DNA of 64,000 bases, from positions 124,001 to 188,000 of the forward strand of contig JAJKFH010001217.1 in assembly GCA_023333565.1 (NCBI GenBank). The letters run 5' to 3'. The notes beneath the pieces were generated by a model, which was not told where the DNA came from, ran no database searches, and saw only the letters and a list, made by a program, of their open reading frames with translations. Shown in pieces: positions 50,501-61,439 of this stretch (positions are counted from its first letter, which is position 1; each line of letters begins with the position of its first letter). The translations under genes were made by a program, and so were the position numbers. The stretch is from Puffinus mauretanicus (taxonomy: Eukaryota; Chordata; Aves; Procellariiformes; Procellariidae).

Positions 50501-52479
50501 TTTAAAAAAAACACCACAATTTCTGTGTACACAATTTCCTGTGGCTCCTGGCTGGCAACCACCACAAGTGTCCACAATTGTCTATGTTGCATATATAGAA
50601 TGCAAGCAATGCAGGCTTTTAGCAGCGTGAGGACAAGTAAGGTGGAGAAGAGTTAGGAAAAAGGAAATACAAGCCACCCATATTCAATTTAAATCCATCA
50701 GGCATGGTTTGTGACATTATTTCACCAGACCATTGTGCTGTCAGGATGACAGATCACAAGAATTTTTTTTTTTAAAATAGACTGTAATGCTTGTAATATT
50801 AGTAAAACACAGTATATTGAACAAAGCCTTCGTTAGACTATAATATAAAAAAATTTCACACTCCTGGCATAAATTTGAGAAGGCTGTGTTTTTGCAGCTC
50901 TGAATCTAACAGTCTAAGCACTGCATTCATTTTTAGGAAGCTTTCTTATTTTTTTGTCTCAGTATTTAGGTGGGAAAATACATTAATACACCTGGATATT
51001 AGAGCAATGAGCATCATCTATCCCAATAACTGTTGAAGATAGTTCTCTTCTGTAACAGGTTTTCATTCTTAGGCCCACCTAAGGCCACCTAAAAACTTGG
51101 TCAAAACAAACTCTATAAATTTGTAAAGATTTAAACACTGTTTCTCAACACAAAGATAGCATTTTCAGTTTTAAGAAAATCAGACAAATCCTATGTACTT
51201 AATTTCCTTCCTGATTAAACTCCCCTTTTATTTAAAAGTACAAGTTTTTATCAGTTATGACTATATGTTCTAAAAACCTTATTCTTAACTCAAGACCATA
51301 CAGCTGTAAAAGCAAGAAGTACTTAGTGTACCTAAAACCTCTTTAGATTGATCTGTATTATACTTAACCACTGAAATGGAAAACTAAGAATATTAATATG
51401 GCAGCTTTGACATCACAACAATTGATGCAAATTCTAGGGTCTAACTTGATAATTCCTGCATGCTTCCCCCAGTGAAAGAGCAGAACTATTGTCATATTAT
51501 AAGTGTATGTGTAGTTTAACCTTACTTCATTTTTGTAATGGGGAATTGTGACAAAGAACCGGAATTCATTTTCTAAAATAATACATCTTATGTGTCAATA
51601 AAAAGAAACAAGAGAAGTCACAGGAATTAATGAGGTTGATTATAAGGCAGAGATCTCAAAAGGATATTATCAACTCTAAAGCAAGTCAAATATCAAACTT
51701 GGGTTAAAAGTCATTTCAAGTACTGCATATATTCTTCCACGCTTTGGGATAATCCCCTCTAGATTAATGCCTTCTTATCATTTTTCCCCTCTCAATATAT
51801 TCAAAACACTTATCAAAAGAAAAATCAAGTAGGCAGTTGAAACTAAGGTACCTTTGCAGACACGTAAGAAAATAAGCAGCCATATACACGTGAAGTCTCT
51901 CTGGGCTAAAAACAACTTGTGTACAAAGCTGCGCATGCGGTTAAACACTGATCATATCCAATGGGTAAACAGTGCTCTTATATCAACAGGAACAGAATGT
52001 CTCACAGCTACCTACCATACGAGCATTATTTTCTCATTTCACAACAGCAATATACTTAGCCTCACAAACTCTTTTGAGATAAAGAAGTATTGGCTAACAA
52101 TTTGTAAAATAGAGGTGGTAATACATAGAAGTCTGTAGCAGAAGAAAGAACTGAAACCATAGCACTTTCTCATCTAATATAATCAAAACCTGGAAGGAAT
52201 ATTAGCTAAAAGAAGGAAATCAAAATCTATACTAGCAAATACTTTATACAATGGACATTACAAACTGAATAAAAAGAAGAAATTTTGTTTCTCCAGCCTG
52301 TTTCTACAAAGCTTTAACTCAGCTTTATTTTCATAGTGATGGCATTTTGAGCTCATGAAAGAACTGGAGAGCTTGAACAAGATCCATTCATTGGCTAACT
52401 GATACAAGCACTGGCTGCAAGGTTTGGGTCTGACTTTTTATTTTAGTACTAGTAATAAAACTGTAGTTTAATCCTCTGG

Positions 52480-52502
52480 AAAAAAAAAAAAGAAAAAAAA
52501 AA
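52480..52502 (+). repeat. A-rich run
   Basis: Two poly-A stretches separated by one G. No attached element is visible. Confidence 0.8.
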
Positions 52503-52944
52503 TCAATCATTTTACCTCCTCTCAAAGCATCTTTCCCCTTTGGCTGCACATGATATTAAAGGTTTCAAATGTCATACTTGTAAACTATTTGGAATTAAAA
52601 GATGTCTCTATGGAACTACTATATTAAATGGATCCTAAAGTTGTTTATGATTTAAAAGAAGGATAGGAATTAGGTACTTGAAAGACCTAAAAAAGTGGAA
52701 AGGAAAAGAAATAGGCCCTTAAGCCTCCCAGAAATAAAACCCACTAGATTAAGAACTGTAAGAATTAAGGGTTATGACTCCTTTAACCTTAAACATGACC
52801 ATTAGCCCTCTAACAGTCATGATCTAACCCCATCCAGCAACTAAGCCCCACACAGCCGCTCACTCACTCCCCCCTGGTGTGAGAGATGGGGGAGAGAATT
52901 GGAAGAGTGAAAGTGAGAAAACTCGTGGGTTGAGATAAAGACAG

Positions 52945-52950
52945 TTTAAT
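52945..52950 (-). terminator. LTR poly(A) signal variant
   Basis: ATTAAA on the minus strand, just upstream of the U5 motif, where an LTR poly(A) signal is expected. Confidence 0.5.
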
Positions 52951-53131
52951 AGGGAAAGCAAAAGCCGTGCACACAAGCAAAGCAAAACCAGGAATTCATT
53001 CACTATTTCCCATTGGCAGGCAGGTGTTCAGCCATCTCCAGGAAAGCAGGGCTCCATCACACGTAACGGTTACTTGGGAAGACAAGCGCCATCACTCTGA
53101 ACGTCCCCCCCTTCCTTCTTCTTCCCCCAGC

Positions 53132-53138
53132 TTATATG
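53132..53138 (-). promoter_or_regulatory. LTR TATA box
   Basis: CATATAA on the minus strand, 8 bases downstream of the CRE, with the leader following. Placement fits an ERV core promoter. Confidence 0.6.
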
Positions 53139-53145
53139 CTGAGCA

Positions 53146-53153
53146 TGACGTCA
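53146..53153 (-). promoter_or_regulatory. LTR CRE (TGACGTCA)
   Basis: A perfect palindromic cAMP-response-element core, close upstream of the TATA box. This site type binds CREB/ATF proteins, so the solo LTR may have kept a responsive promoter. The central CpG is intact despite the age of the copy. Confidence 0.7.
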
Positions 53154-53793
53154 TATGGTATGGAATACTCTGTTGGCCAGTTGGGTCAGCTGTCCTGGCT
53201 GTGCTCCCTCCCAGCTTCTTGTGCACCTGGCAGAGCATGGGAAGCTGAAAAATCCTTGACTAGTGTAAACGCTACTTAGCAACAACTAAAACATCAGTGT
53301 GTTATCAACATTCTTCTAATCCAAAACACAGCACTATACCAGTTACTAGGAAGAAAATTAACCCTATTCCAGCCAAAACCAGGACACAGAAGTAAAACAA
53401 ACAATTTTGCTTCTATAAAGACATTTGTTAATAGCTGGTATAATGCCAACATAGAAGATTTATTACTCTTTAAATGATGAAAGTAACACTTCTCTAAAAA
53501 CTCCCTCTCATCATCTTTTATGAAGTTCAGTGTGTTATAGATTAAAAGTCATATTTGCTCAAAGCCACATACAATGAAATCCCAAGCTGGCTGCGTTGTC
53601 TGGACCACTTTGCAAGATGAAAAATAACGACAATAAACAAACTTGAAATTTCTTCACTAATGTTAGATTTCACTTTACTACTGCATACATCATTACGCTC
53701 AATTGTATCTTTGAGGTCAACATGCCAAAAGAGTATTAGATAAATTTGCTTCACAGGTCAATCACAACACAGGAAACATAGGAGTGCCATGAA

Positions 53794-53824
53794 GGGGGGC
53801 AAAGGGGGGAAGGGGGTAGGGGGG
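53794..53824 (+). other. strong G-quadruplex candidate
   Basis: Four G-runs of 6, 6, 5 and 6 are separated by loops of 4, 2 and 2 bases. This fits the canonical four-run, short-loop pattern with runs of three or more. It lies about 400 bases from the solo LTR. Function is unknown. Confidence 0.75.
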
Positions 53825-56012
53825 AAGCATGTTTGATACTTGTTCTTTGGGCATTTATTTTTTACCCTGTTAATTTTCATAATTTTCCTGACTATACAGC
53901 CATTTGGAACAGACATTTGTTTGACTTGTTTCTGAAGCAATCAGGTCCATTCTTCCCTTTATACTTCTTTTATAGTACATGATGTATATCTGATACTTGG
54001 GTTAAGAAGCTGGTGCTATTTCTATTACTTATAAATAAAATTTTTATTTCCTTTAATAAAGTTCTTACTGAAATTAGATTGAAATCACTGGCACATTTTC
54101 ACCTGCTTTAAATCAAGCACCTGGTGGAAGGACAGGGCTTTGTATGTCACTTTCTGACACCAAGATTAGTCTTTGTAGGTACACGCAACTTTCGGAAAAT
54201 AAAGACCTCCTTAGGATAGGAGCACCAACAACTCATCAATCTATAAATAAGTGGACTTAAGGTACAATATAAGCTTTTCAGCTGTTTTAATGACGTTTCT
54301 CTGCAAGTCACCTATGGCGTGTTGAATATACCATTTTCAAGTATTCCCCCAAAGAAAACACTATATTTGAGATGGCAACAGTAGGATAGCACACTCATAT
54401 TACACCCCTTTGTGCAGCTGTTAAATACCTACCTCTGTCACTGGGTTCCACTTCAGCAGCAGTAACTTTAGCCAAAGTTGATGTCCAGTTCCACTATGGA
54501 AGATCACTGCACATCAGCACACATTCTGAAAAACTATACCTCTTATCCTTTCATTATCAAGACTACAAAGTATGCCTTAAGGAAGAGATAACTATTCAAA
54601 TGCTATAAAGTGACATTTAAGTATTGTTTAATGTTCAAGATGTATACATTATCAGGGAAAGCTAGTAAACTCAAAGTTACAGGATAGCAGATCCTTAAAT
54701 TAAGGTAAATAAATGCAACTACATCGCAAGTGTCTCGCCACTGAGCTATGATACATAACGAACAAGAAGAATAACAGCAGATATTCTATAACAGCAGTTA
54801 TATCCAGCATAGCTCCATACATTATTGAAATAACTTAACAGGAGAGGGTATCTCCCTTTTATCCAGGGCCTCTAATCTTGTTTTATGTTTTGAGTGTTTA
54901 CCGAAAATAAGGATATGCAATCAGGCGGAAATAACAACCTTAGTTGTTTTTCTCTCTGAAATGATAGAAAAAAAAAAAAAACATAAGATACTCCAATAAA
55001 GCCAGAGAAAGAAAAATCTTCCCACAGGGCCTTAACTGCTGAAGAACAGAAAGTATTTTTCTCAACAAATCTTTGCCCTTTCTTTTTCATTCCAGTCATT
55101 TACCATTCTTTCTCTCCTCATCTTCCTCCTCTCTTATTATTGGTACACAACAGGTAGCACACCTAGTAGAAAAGTCAACTGCCTTTGTGAAGTGCATATT
55201 TCAAATGAGAAACACAAGAATTATTCAGTAAAATCACAGGCTAAAGTGCAGGAGTTTGTTTGACTACCCATTCCCACATTATAGCAAAATTTTTCTGTGG
55301 AAGAAAACAATTAACTGATAAAAGAACTGTTGGATATCTGATTATTGAATACATATACAATCTCGAACTAGCTTTATGTTTAACACCCTATGCCCCACAC
55401 TTGAAAAGGATTTGTAGAAATATGGTGGGAAGATGCTATTGGGATAGATAATGCTACAAGAAAGCATGGAGAAAGTGTGGAGAAATAAGTAGAAAACATG
55501 GCAATTCATATTCTAAAGATCAGAATAATGAAGGTATGAGTGTTCCCTGAATCTTTATGAAGTCAGAGATATTTGGGGGATCTTTTGTTTGGTGATCAAG
55601 TAGACAAACCATCAGAGTAATACTCCCACAAGAGGAAGAGTGGAAATCTCTTTAGTTTAAAAAGATATAAATAAAAAATTGCAAGAACAATAACAGAAAC
55701 CACTGAGGAGATGGATCTCAAATATTAGAGGAATTTTTGGAGCAATAACTTCCTCACCATGACAGTCACTGTTACTTTGCTAACTTTGACAATGCTCAGC
55801 TGTCTAAAATGGTCCTTCCTCTTCATTCACAAGATCTCTCGGGCATCCTCCTGTTTTGCCACAAATTTCAATATAAGAAGTTTTTGTAACCTAGAAGTAC
55901 AGTAATGTGCCATCTCCAACTGGGCTTACTCACAGTAATTTCAGGATTGGACTCCAGAAAAAAAGCTAATCTTAGATAGGCTCTCAGTCAGATTTTCTGT
56001 GTAACAGGAATA

Positions 56013-56044
56013 AAAAAGATACCTGTCTCTAAAAAGATACCTGT
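56013..56044 (+). repeat. short tandem duplication (18-base period)
   Basis: AAAAAGATACCTGT occurs at 56013-56026 and 56031-56044, separated by CTCT. Likely slippage. Confidence 0.8.
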
Positions 56045-57840
56045 TTCAGAATGAATTTGCTAGTTTTAGATTTCAAAAACCATTATATATTTTCTGCCTC
56101 CTAAGCGTCCAGTTACTCTAAAGCCAAAGCTCCTCCAATTCTGAAGAGCACTTTTATTTCTTGAAACACTCCAGGAAAAGACAAATATCTGTGAATTACA
56201 GCTTTGTAACTTACTAAGCTTGCTACTGACCTTAGCACACTCTTTAGTAGTTGGTACTAATGAGTGTTTTTATCACCAAAAAAGATGATGCCCTTCTAAT
56301 TTCTGTGACACCTGTCCTATCAATCCTGAACACAGCGTTCCCAGTACCTAGATCTATGACCACACAGGTAGCTGAGCATGTTATTGCTCAGGCAAATGTG
56401 TTATGAATTCTCAGATGATGAACTATGCTAAGGCCAGATGTCAGAGGTGATGAAACTGATAATCCATCAGTAATTTTCTACCCACCACGACAGCTCTGAC
56501 CCATTGAACTAAATGAATGTATTTAATCACCAACTAGTCAACTGATCAGAAAGTGTCACAGGGTAAAGAGAGTGTCTTGGCAAAGACAAGACAAACACTA
56601 CCTAAACCACTGTCACAACCAGAAAAGCTACCTTATCTCAGCATCTTACCCACAGATATAGATTCAACCTGAAATTATATTATAGCAAAAAAGTTTTGTT
56701 TATGACAAAGTACAAAACTTCTCTTGTAAGATTTTCCTTAAGAGAATAATCTTGGCAATGCAACTCAGACTGTTTTTTCTTGTAAATAGATTAGGTTAAA
56801 ACCACAAAAAACCTCTCCAATCACTTCTGATGAATCAAAACCCAAATAACACAATACAAGCAAAGGGTGCTGCTTTTATAGCAGGTTTTTCAGCACCTTT
56901 CTGGATGATGTATTCTATCTCTGGTCTGACTGCTGCCAGCTTCATGACTAAGAAGAATGGCAGGGCAAATCTTGCACCCTCCACACAGAAGTCTTAAACA
57001 AACTTTTCCTGGCATGCATAAAACTGATCGCATAGAAAATGATACTTTTCCCAGGTGTTCCTATGGCAAAACAACATGCCTCCCCCCAGCATTGGATTAT
57101 TGATGTCTCATTTTCCTGATGTTCTGTGTTGGCAGCCATGACAGAAAGCTTTGAACTTGTTTATTCACACTTGTTTAATCCTGTCTCCACACAGCACATC
57201 ACAGCCTGTGGGGCTAGGAAGATGGATGAGTGAAACCAAGGCCATGAGGGGGTCAGGGTCATGGTGTCGCCGGATCTCATTAACTCCATCACTCACTGTA
57301 GCAGGCACTTCAGAGGTCACCTCAACTGAGGAGTTCGAGATAGGTGATGGAAAAACGGCTGGCACAAGTGTACACATATTCCCTGCAGTTGATGCTACGT
57401 ATGGAAACAAGTACAGATGCTTACTTACACTGCCCCTTGAGTTCCTAGGGTTGTTTTTAGTCTACTTGGTTAGAAAAAGAAAAAAAAAGGTTTTTTTTAC
57501 AAATATCCGATAGGTATCACAGCAGAAGCATGAAGAGAGGACCACTAAAAATCAGAAAAAAATTTCAGTTTAGTATTTCTTCTGTAACTATTTGCGTACG
57601 TACTGGACTAATGGAAAGGGAACAGAAAGAGTACACAATGTCATAGACTGGCTCCGGCATACAGTGAGAGTGGATGGAAATACATGCATTTTATACCACA
57701 CATTGTGTGCCTGACAAAGAAGCTTCTTTGAAGCACAGACAGTGACAGACGACACTAAGACCTCTACACTGTCCATTACTTAGGAATTTTAATGTGCATC
57801 AATGATAGAGTCTACTTTTTAGAAGATGTATGTTTGTAAT

Positions 57841-57910
57841 GTATATGTATTTCACACACATATTTTTATATATATATAAAATTGTAATATATATGAAATA
57901 TATATTATAG
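57841..57910. repeat. AT-rich (TA)n low-complexity stretch
   Basis: TATATATA-type runs interspersed with ACACAC and GAAATATA. Self-complementary and probably unstable in length. Confidence 0.7.
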
Positions 57911-58605
57911 TTAAATAGCTAGTCCTAAACAATATTGCCAATACTTCATTATAATTTGAGAGTTCATATTCCCATAACTTTAGCAAATAAATATGTTATT
58001 AATAAATATATTGCACACTATATCCTGTTTGCTCACCAGTTCTGTATTGTCACTGTTAGGAACTTGATGACATGCTGATACAAAACTGTTCCTTTCTCAT
58101 AGCTCTTAACTTCTACTTTTTACATCCATTCTGCAAAAGTGAAATTATTTCCAAGAGAGATGAAAATTAGTATTATTAAACTACCTTTAAGCACATCTGC
58201 AGCACTGGAATAAAACAACTGTGAAAGAGGTTTAATAGGACAGAAACCAAGTTCTCATTTGTTCAGTATGCAGGTGTATAATGAGAAAAGTGACATATAA
58301 ACCTAGATCTGCACATATGCACAGTGTATTTATGATAACCAGTCAAAATATTTTGATGAATGGCAAAATTAGCAAGTGAATTATACAAAGAATAGTCAAA
58401 GACAAGCTTTTATTCTAGCAAGTGAAAACAAGTCCTTACAATCTGACCAAGTTATTTGATAAAAAAAACCAGGGCTCTTTCCCAAAATCCTCATTTCCAA
58501 TTTCACAACAAATGTAAAAGCATAGGCTTCAGTGGAGATACCATTTAGACTAATGACAGTGGTAGGGAAAGAAGTAATTCTACAACAATTTGCAGATTAA
58601 ACTGT

Positions 58606-58757
58606 ACCACCACCACCCCTTTTTTTTGTTCTTTTTTTTTTTGTTTGCTTTTTTTTGGGGGGGGGAAGGGGGGGGAGGGGGAGTGGGGTAGTGGTGGTGG
58701 TGTTTGGTGGTTTGGTTTTTTTTGGGTTGGTTGGTTTGCTTTTTGTTTTGTTTTTGC
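58606..58757 (+). repeat. low-complexity tract with G-quadruplex core
   Basis: (ACC)n and T-rich runs lead into G9, G8, G5 and G4 runs (58657-58688) with loops of 1-3 bases, then (GGT)n and GGTT-type units. The central block fits a G-quadruplex with room to spare. Overlapping open frames on both strands (58597-58923) are products of this composition and are not genes. Read errors or gaps are common in such tracts. Confidence 0.85.
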
Positions 58758-59042
58758 AAGATGTCAATTTCTTAGAGACAACGGAAAACCTTTTTGTTTG
58801 GATTTCTGCAATTTCTTTCCCTGTGGCCCGCTTTCTGAAAAGTTTATTCATATTAAGTGCTCCCAGGGGGTGGGGGTGTTTCCACATCTTGCAATAAGAT
58901 TGATAGAATCAAAGTTTACATAATACATATAAGATCTATTAAAAAGCCTAAAATTTACAGGAACTAATACATTCAGAATCAGATGCTCAAATGGGAACAC
59001 AATCTGAACAAAAGCATGAAGAAAGTCACCTGTTTTTTATAG
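58758..59042. other. noncoding DNA
   Basis: Nothing is recognised apart from a GGGGGTGGGGGTG word near 58866. It ends in CACCTGTTTTTTATAG, an acceptor-like sequence leading into the open frame at 59043. Confidence 0.45.
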
Positions 59043-59220
59043 TAGGCAGAGGGAGGCAAATAAAATGAAGAATATCGCTCATATTCTTAAGATATCATAT
59101 TACCAATCAAAAGATTTAGCTTCTGCTCGTGGTTCTGCAATCAACATGATACATGACCTTGAACAGATGGCTCTGAATCTCAAAGAAAACATGACTGATG
59201 TTCAGTATTGCCACCACTGA
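59043..59220 (+). other. exon-like open frame after an acceptor-like site
   Basis: A CTGTTTTTTATAG acceptor-like site ends at 59042. The following frame is open for 58 codons to TGA at 59218-59220, with segments such as MKNIAHILKISYYQSKD, LASARGSAINMIHDLEQ and MALNLKENMTDVQYCHH. It looks protein-like, with mixed charge and no bias, and would be a terminal exon. Against it, no poly(A) signal follows closely, no parent gene is visible, and CATGACCTTGAACAG inside it vaguely resembles the MIR core (GTGTGACCTTGGGCAAG), so part may be an old SINE. Both readings are weak. Confidence 0.2.
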
Positions 59221-60069
59221 CTTTTAGGCATGCATTTCTAGGAGTGGAATTTACAGGTTTGAATCAGGTAATTAAGTTGCTTCTACAGTAGAATAAGAAT
59301 TGTATATATGCTAATTGAATGAATAGAGACTCTACCATGTGTATCTTTAGCACCTAGAGTGGCTTAAATCACATTTCCCAGCTGAGTGTCCAAACTGCAG
59401 GCTACTTATCTCCCTCTCCAACAAGCCGAAGAGTGAACATAATTTAATCAACCCAAGAATTAGACTAGTTGAGGAAGACATGATTCCTAGTTGCTGTTCC
59501 TAAATTTGAAATATAAAAGAAATACATAAAAATGAGAAGACAGAGTTAGAAACAACATAGATGGAACACAAAAGCAAATACTTTCCAAAAATAATTTCAA
59601 GTTAAATTTTTTTGCCATTTACTCTTCAGCAACGAAGATGCTTTGCTAGAAGAAAACGCCATCCTGACATACCTTGAAAAGGTTCATTTAACTTCCCAGT
59701 TTGCTTCAGTAACTTCTAATTTATACCCAAACTGTGCTCTCATACGGGCTTTGTTATCAACTTAATTTAAAAACATTTTAAATATTCTATACTTCAAGAT
59801 AAAAGTGAGGTGTAGAGAAGGAAAGGAAACTCTTAACTCTATGTACACATCTCTTTCATAAAGACAATCTTGTAGTAAAGATCACAAATATCTCAATGGC
59901 TAAGGCAACAGTGTTTCACCCATACCAGATGCTTTCAACTACTACAGGTTTTCCACTGTCTGTGTCTTTTTCTGATTCTAACCAAGAAAAACAATTGTAT
60001 TTCCCCAGAATCCATGAGGGGAATGAGCCACTTAAAGTGTTTAAGCTCATGTATTCTCCTAAACAGTAT
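59221..60069. other. AT-rich noncoding DNA
   Basis: Nothing is recognised. The open frame beginning at 59896 runs into the CR1 tail at 60070 and is discounted. Confidence 0.5.
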
Positions 60070-60146
60070 CTTTGTTTGTCACTATCCGAGATAGACCCTT
60101 GGGCTAGATGGACCCACTGGTGTGACCCAGCAGGGCATTATGCCAC
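60070..60146 (+). mobile_element. CR1-type LINE 3' tail
   Basis: CCTTGGGCTAGATGGACCCA, CTGGTGTGACCCAGCAGG and GCATTATG follow the amniote CR1 3' end (ACTGGGCTAGATGGACCTTTGGTCTGACCCAGTATGGC) with few changes. This is the clearest single CR1 match in the window. The body upstream is too decayed to bound. The open frame 59896-60186 crosses it and is not a gene. Confidence 0.7.
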
Positions 60147-60149
60147 TGC

Positions 60150-60271
60150 CTCCAATATAAAAGAGGAAAGGTCTCCTGAAAACTGAGATCATGTGGAGAA
60201 GAATTCTGGAATCAGGAGTTTCGGATAGGACTTTGGCAATACTACAAAATCATAAACAGAAAAGGGGGAGA
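60150..60271 (+). mobile_element. ERV internal 3' remnant with polypurine tract
   Basis: The stretch ends in AGAAAAGGGGGAGA (60258-60271), a typical retroviral polypurine tract, directly before TGTGG at 60272. The phrase ATGTGGAGAAGAATT occurs both at 60191 and across the LTR start at 60271, 80 bases apart. No env or pol domain is readable in the remaining 120 bases. The element is therefore truncated just upstream of its 3' LTR. Confidence 0.5.
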
Positions 60272-60372
60272 TGTGGAGAAGAATTAAGAGGTGGCCTAAT
60301 GAGTACCAGCTGATTCAAGAGCAGAAACAGGTGAAGGGAATTGTGAGCATGTGATTGTTGCCAGAAGGAAGA

Positions 60373-60379
60373 TATAATA
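60373..60379 (+). promoter_or_regulatory. LTR TATA-like box
   Basis: TATAATA about 100 bases into the LTR and about 130 upstream of AATAAA. Confidence 0.45.
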
Positions 60380-60505
60380 GAGGCAATGGAGAGAGACAAG
60401 GGAGAGAGGCGCATTGGAGAGAGATGGGAGGGCTGCCCTGCTATGATAAAGGCTGTGCATGTATGCTGCAACAAATCACAGTCCCAGTTTTCAAAACTAA
60501 GAAAC

Positions 60506-60511
60506 AATAAA
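60506..60511 (+). terminator. LTR poly(A) signal
   Basis: A canonical AATAAA, 40 bases before the inferred LTR end. Confidence 0.55.
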
Positions 60512-60550
60512 AACGTATCATTCTCAAAACCACTGTGTGACCATATTGCA

Positions 60551-61439
60551 ACCAAAATGTCTCTTCAGCTGATAACCTGCATATTCCAAAGGCTATATGT
60601 GCATGTAAAACCTGTGAAGAATTTGCATCTATCATGGAAATAAATTGAAAGCTGTCCTGAGGACACTAATTTCTTTCATTTCTTTCATCATCACTAATTT
60701 CTTTCTTCCATATAAAATAAAAACTAAGAAATTTTATATAACTACCTCAACAGTGCTCTTCTGGACAAAACACAGGAATTCTTACATTCTAACTACACCT
60801 AATGTTCCATTTAATATCTGTCTCTGCTAAAACACAAAGTGATCATCCCATTATCTGTCAGCTTTAGGGGGTTATAATACTGTGAGTCACCAAGTGCACT
60901 ATGTATAGCACTGAATAATTAATTCCAAAAGTTGAAGTCAGAGGGTTGCAATGAATTCTTTTATTCTTTTTCCACGCCTACGTTCCTCTAAATTATACTT
61001 GTGTGTATGCACATATGCAGCAGATGGGGAACTTTTTGCATACATTATGATCTAAAAAATAATTCAAAAGATTAACCAATGTAAATTCTTCTGCAGGATT
61101 GCTACTCACTTTATCCACTTAAACTGGGGATATTTTTCCTCAGATTCTCATGTATGGATTGTTTTTTTGAGATTGTAACAAAAGCAGAATGAGAGTCAGT
61201 GAAACTATTTCCTTTCCACAAGCAATGTTCACGTGGCTCAACCTTGCTGGGTTGGTATTCTCTTCATAGGCTGACAGAAACTTCTTTCTTTCCCATTTAT
61301 TTCATCAAATGATTTTGCATAATGGGTGGGCAAGAGGCAGGTTCAAGTCCAATTAGTAGAAGCAAAGTCCTCCAGCAAGATGCAGGTGGATTAAGAAATT
61401 GCCAATTTTGAATGCCAAGGCCACCTTCTACTTTGGCAT
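60551..61439. other. AT-rich noncoding DNA
   Basis: Repeated ATTTCTTTC units occur near 60668-60710. Nothing else is recognised. From about 61330 the sequence may be the decayed continuation of the CR1 body. Confidence 0.45.

Larger units (their letters stand above)
42836..52814. other. AT-rich unique noncoding DNA
   Basis: No gene is recognised. Overlapping open frames on both strands at 42991-43226 and 44221-44471, and single frames at 45794-46193, 48289-48549 and 51854-52138, have no domain. Two CNE-like blocks and one inverted repeat are listed separately. 52480-52502 is an A-rich run. Confidence 0.5.
52815..53386 (-). mobile_element. avian ERV solo LTR, nearly complete
   Basis: On the minus strand it starts TGTCCTGGTTTTGGCTGG (53386). 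U3 carries a CRE (TGACGTCA, 53153-53146) and a TATA-like CATATAA (53138-53132). The leader starts CTGGGGGAAG, followed by a poly(A)-type ATTAAA (52950-52945), the U5 motif CTTTATCTCAACCCACGAG (52940-52922), and an end near 52815 in GGGGTTAGATCATGACT. The length of about 572 bases suits an ERV LTR. No internal retroviral sequence flanks it and no clear target duplication is left. The sequence matches my memory of an LTR widespread in neoavian genomes. The open frame 52967-53248 lies wholly inside it and is not a gene. Confidence 0.85.
53387..58605. other. AT-rich unique noncoding DNA
   Basis: No gene is recognised. 57150-57420 is GC-richer, with frames open on both strands (57151-57513 plus, 57165-57410 minus), but neither shows a domain and no splice junction is convincing. 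An exact 14-base tandem (AAAAAGATACCTGT at 56013 and 56031) and an AT microsatellite near 57841-57910 are present. Confidence 0.5.
60272..60550 (+). mobile_element. ERV 3' LTR, second family
   Basis: It begins TGTGGAGAAG right after the polypurine tract. It has a TATA-like TATAATA at 60373-60379 and AATAAA at 60506-60511, and plausibly ends in TTGCA at 60550. The length of about 279 bases and the motif order (U3, TATA, R, poly(A), U5) fit a short gamma- or ERV1-like LTR. It shares no U5 motif with the other three LTRs, so it is a different family. The frames on both strands (60250-60643) are LTR sequence, not genes. Confidence 0.6.

Noticed and set aside
52967..53248. 93-codon open frame on the plus strand
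   Set aside because: It lies entirely inside, and antisense to, the solo LTR at 52815-53386.
58597..58923. Three overlapping frames rich in Gly/Trp/Phe or Pro/Thr/Lys
   Set aside because: Products of a T/G low-complexity tract, not proteins.
59896..60186. 96-codon open frame on the plus strand
   Set aside because: Its 3' half is a recognisable CR1 tail (60070-60146), so the frame is accidental.
60250..60643. Open frames of 64-101 codons on both strands
   Set aside because: They overlap the LTR at 60272-60550.
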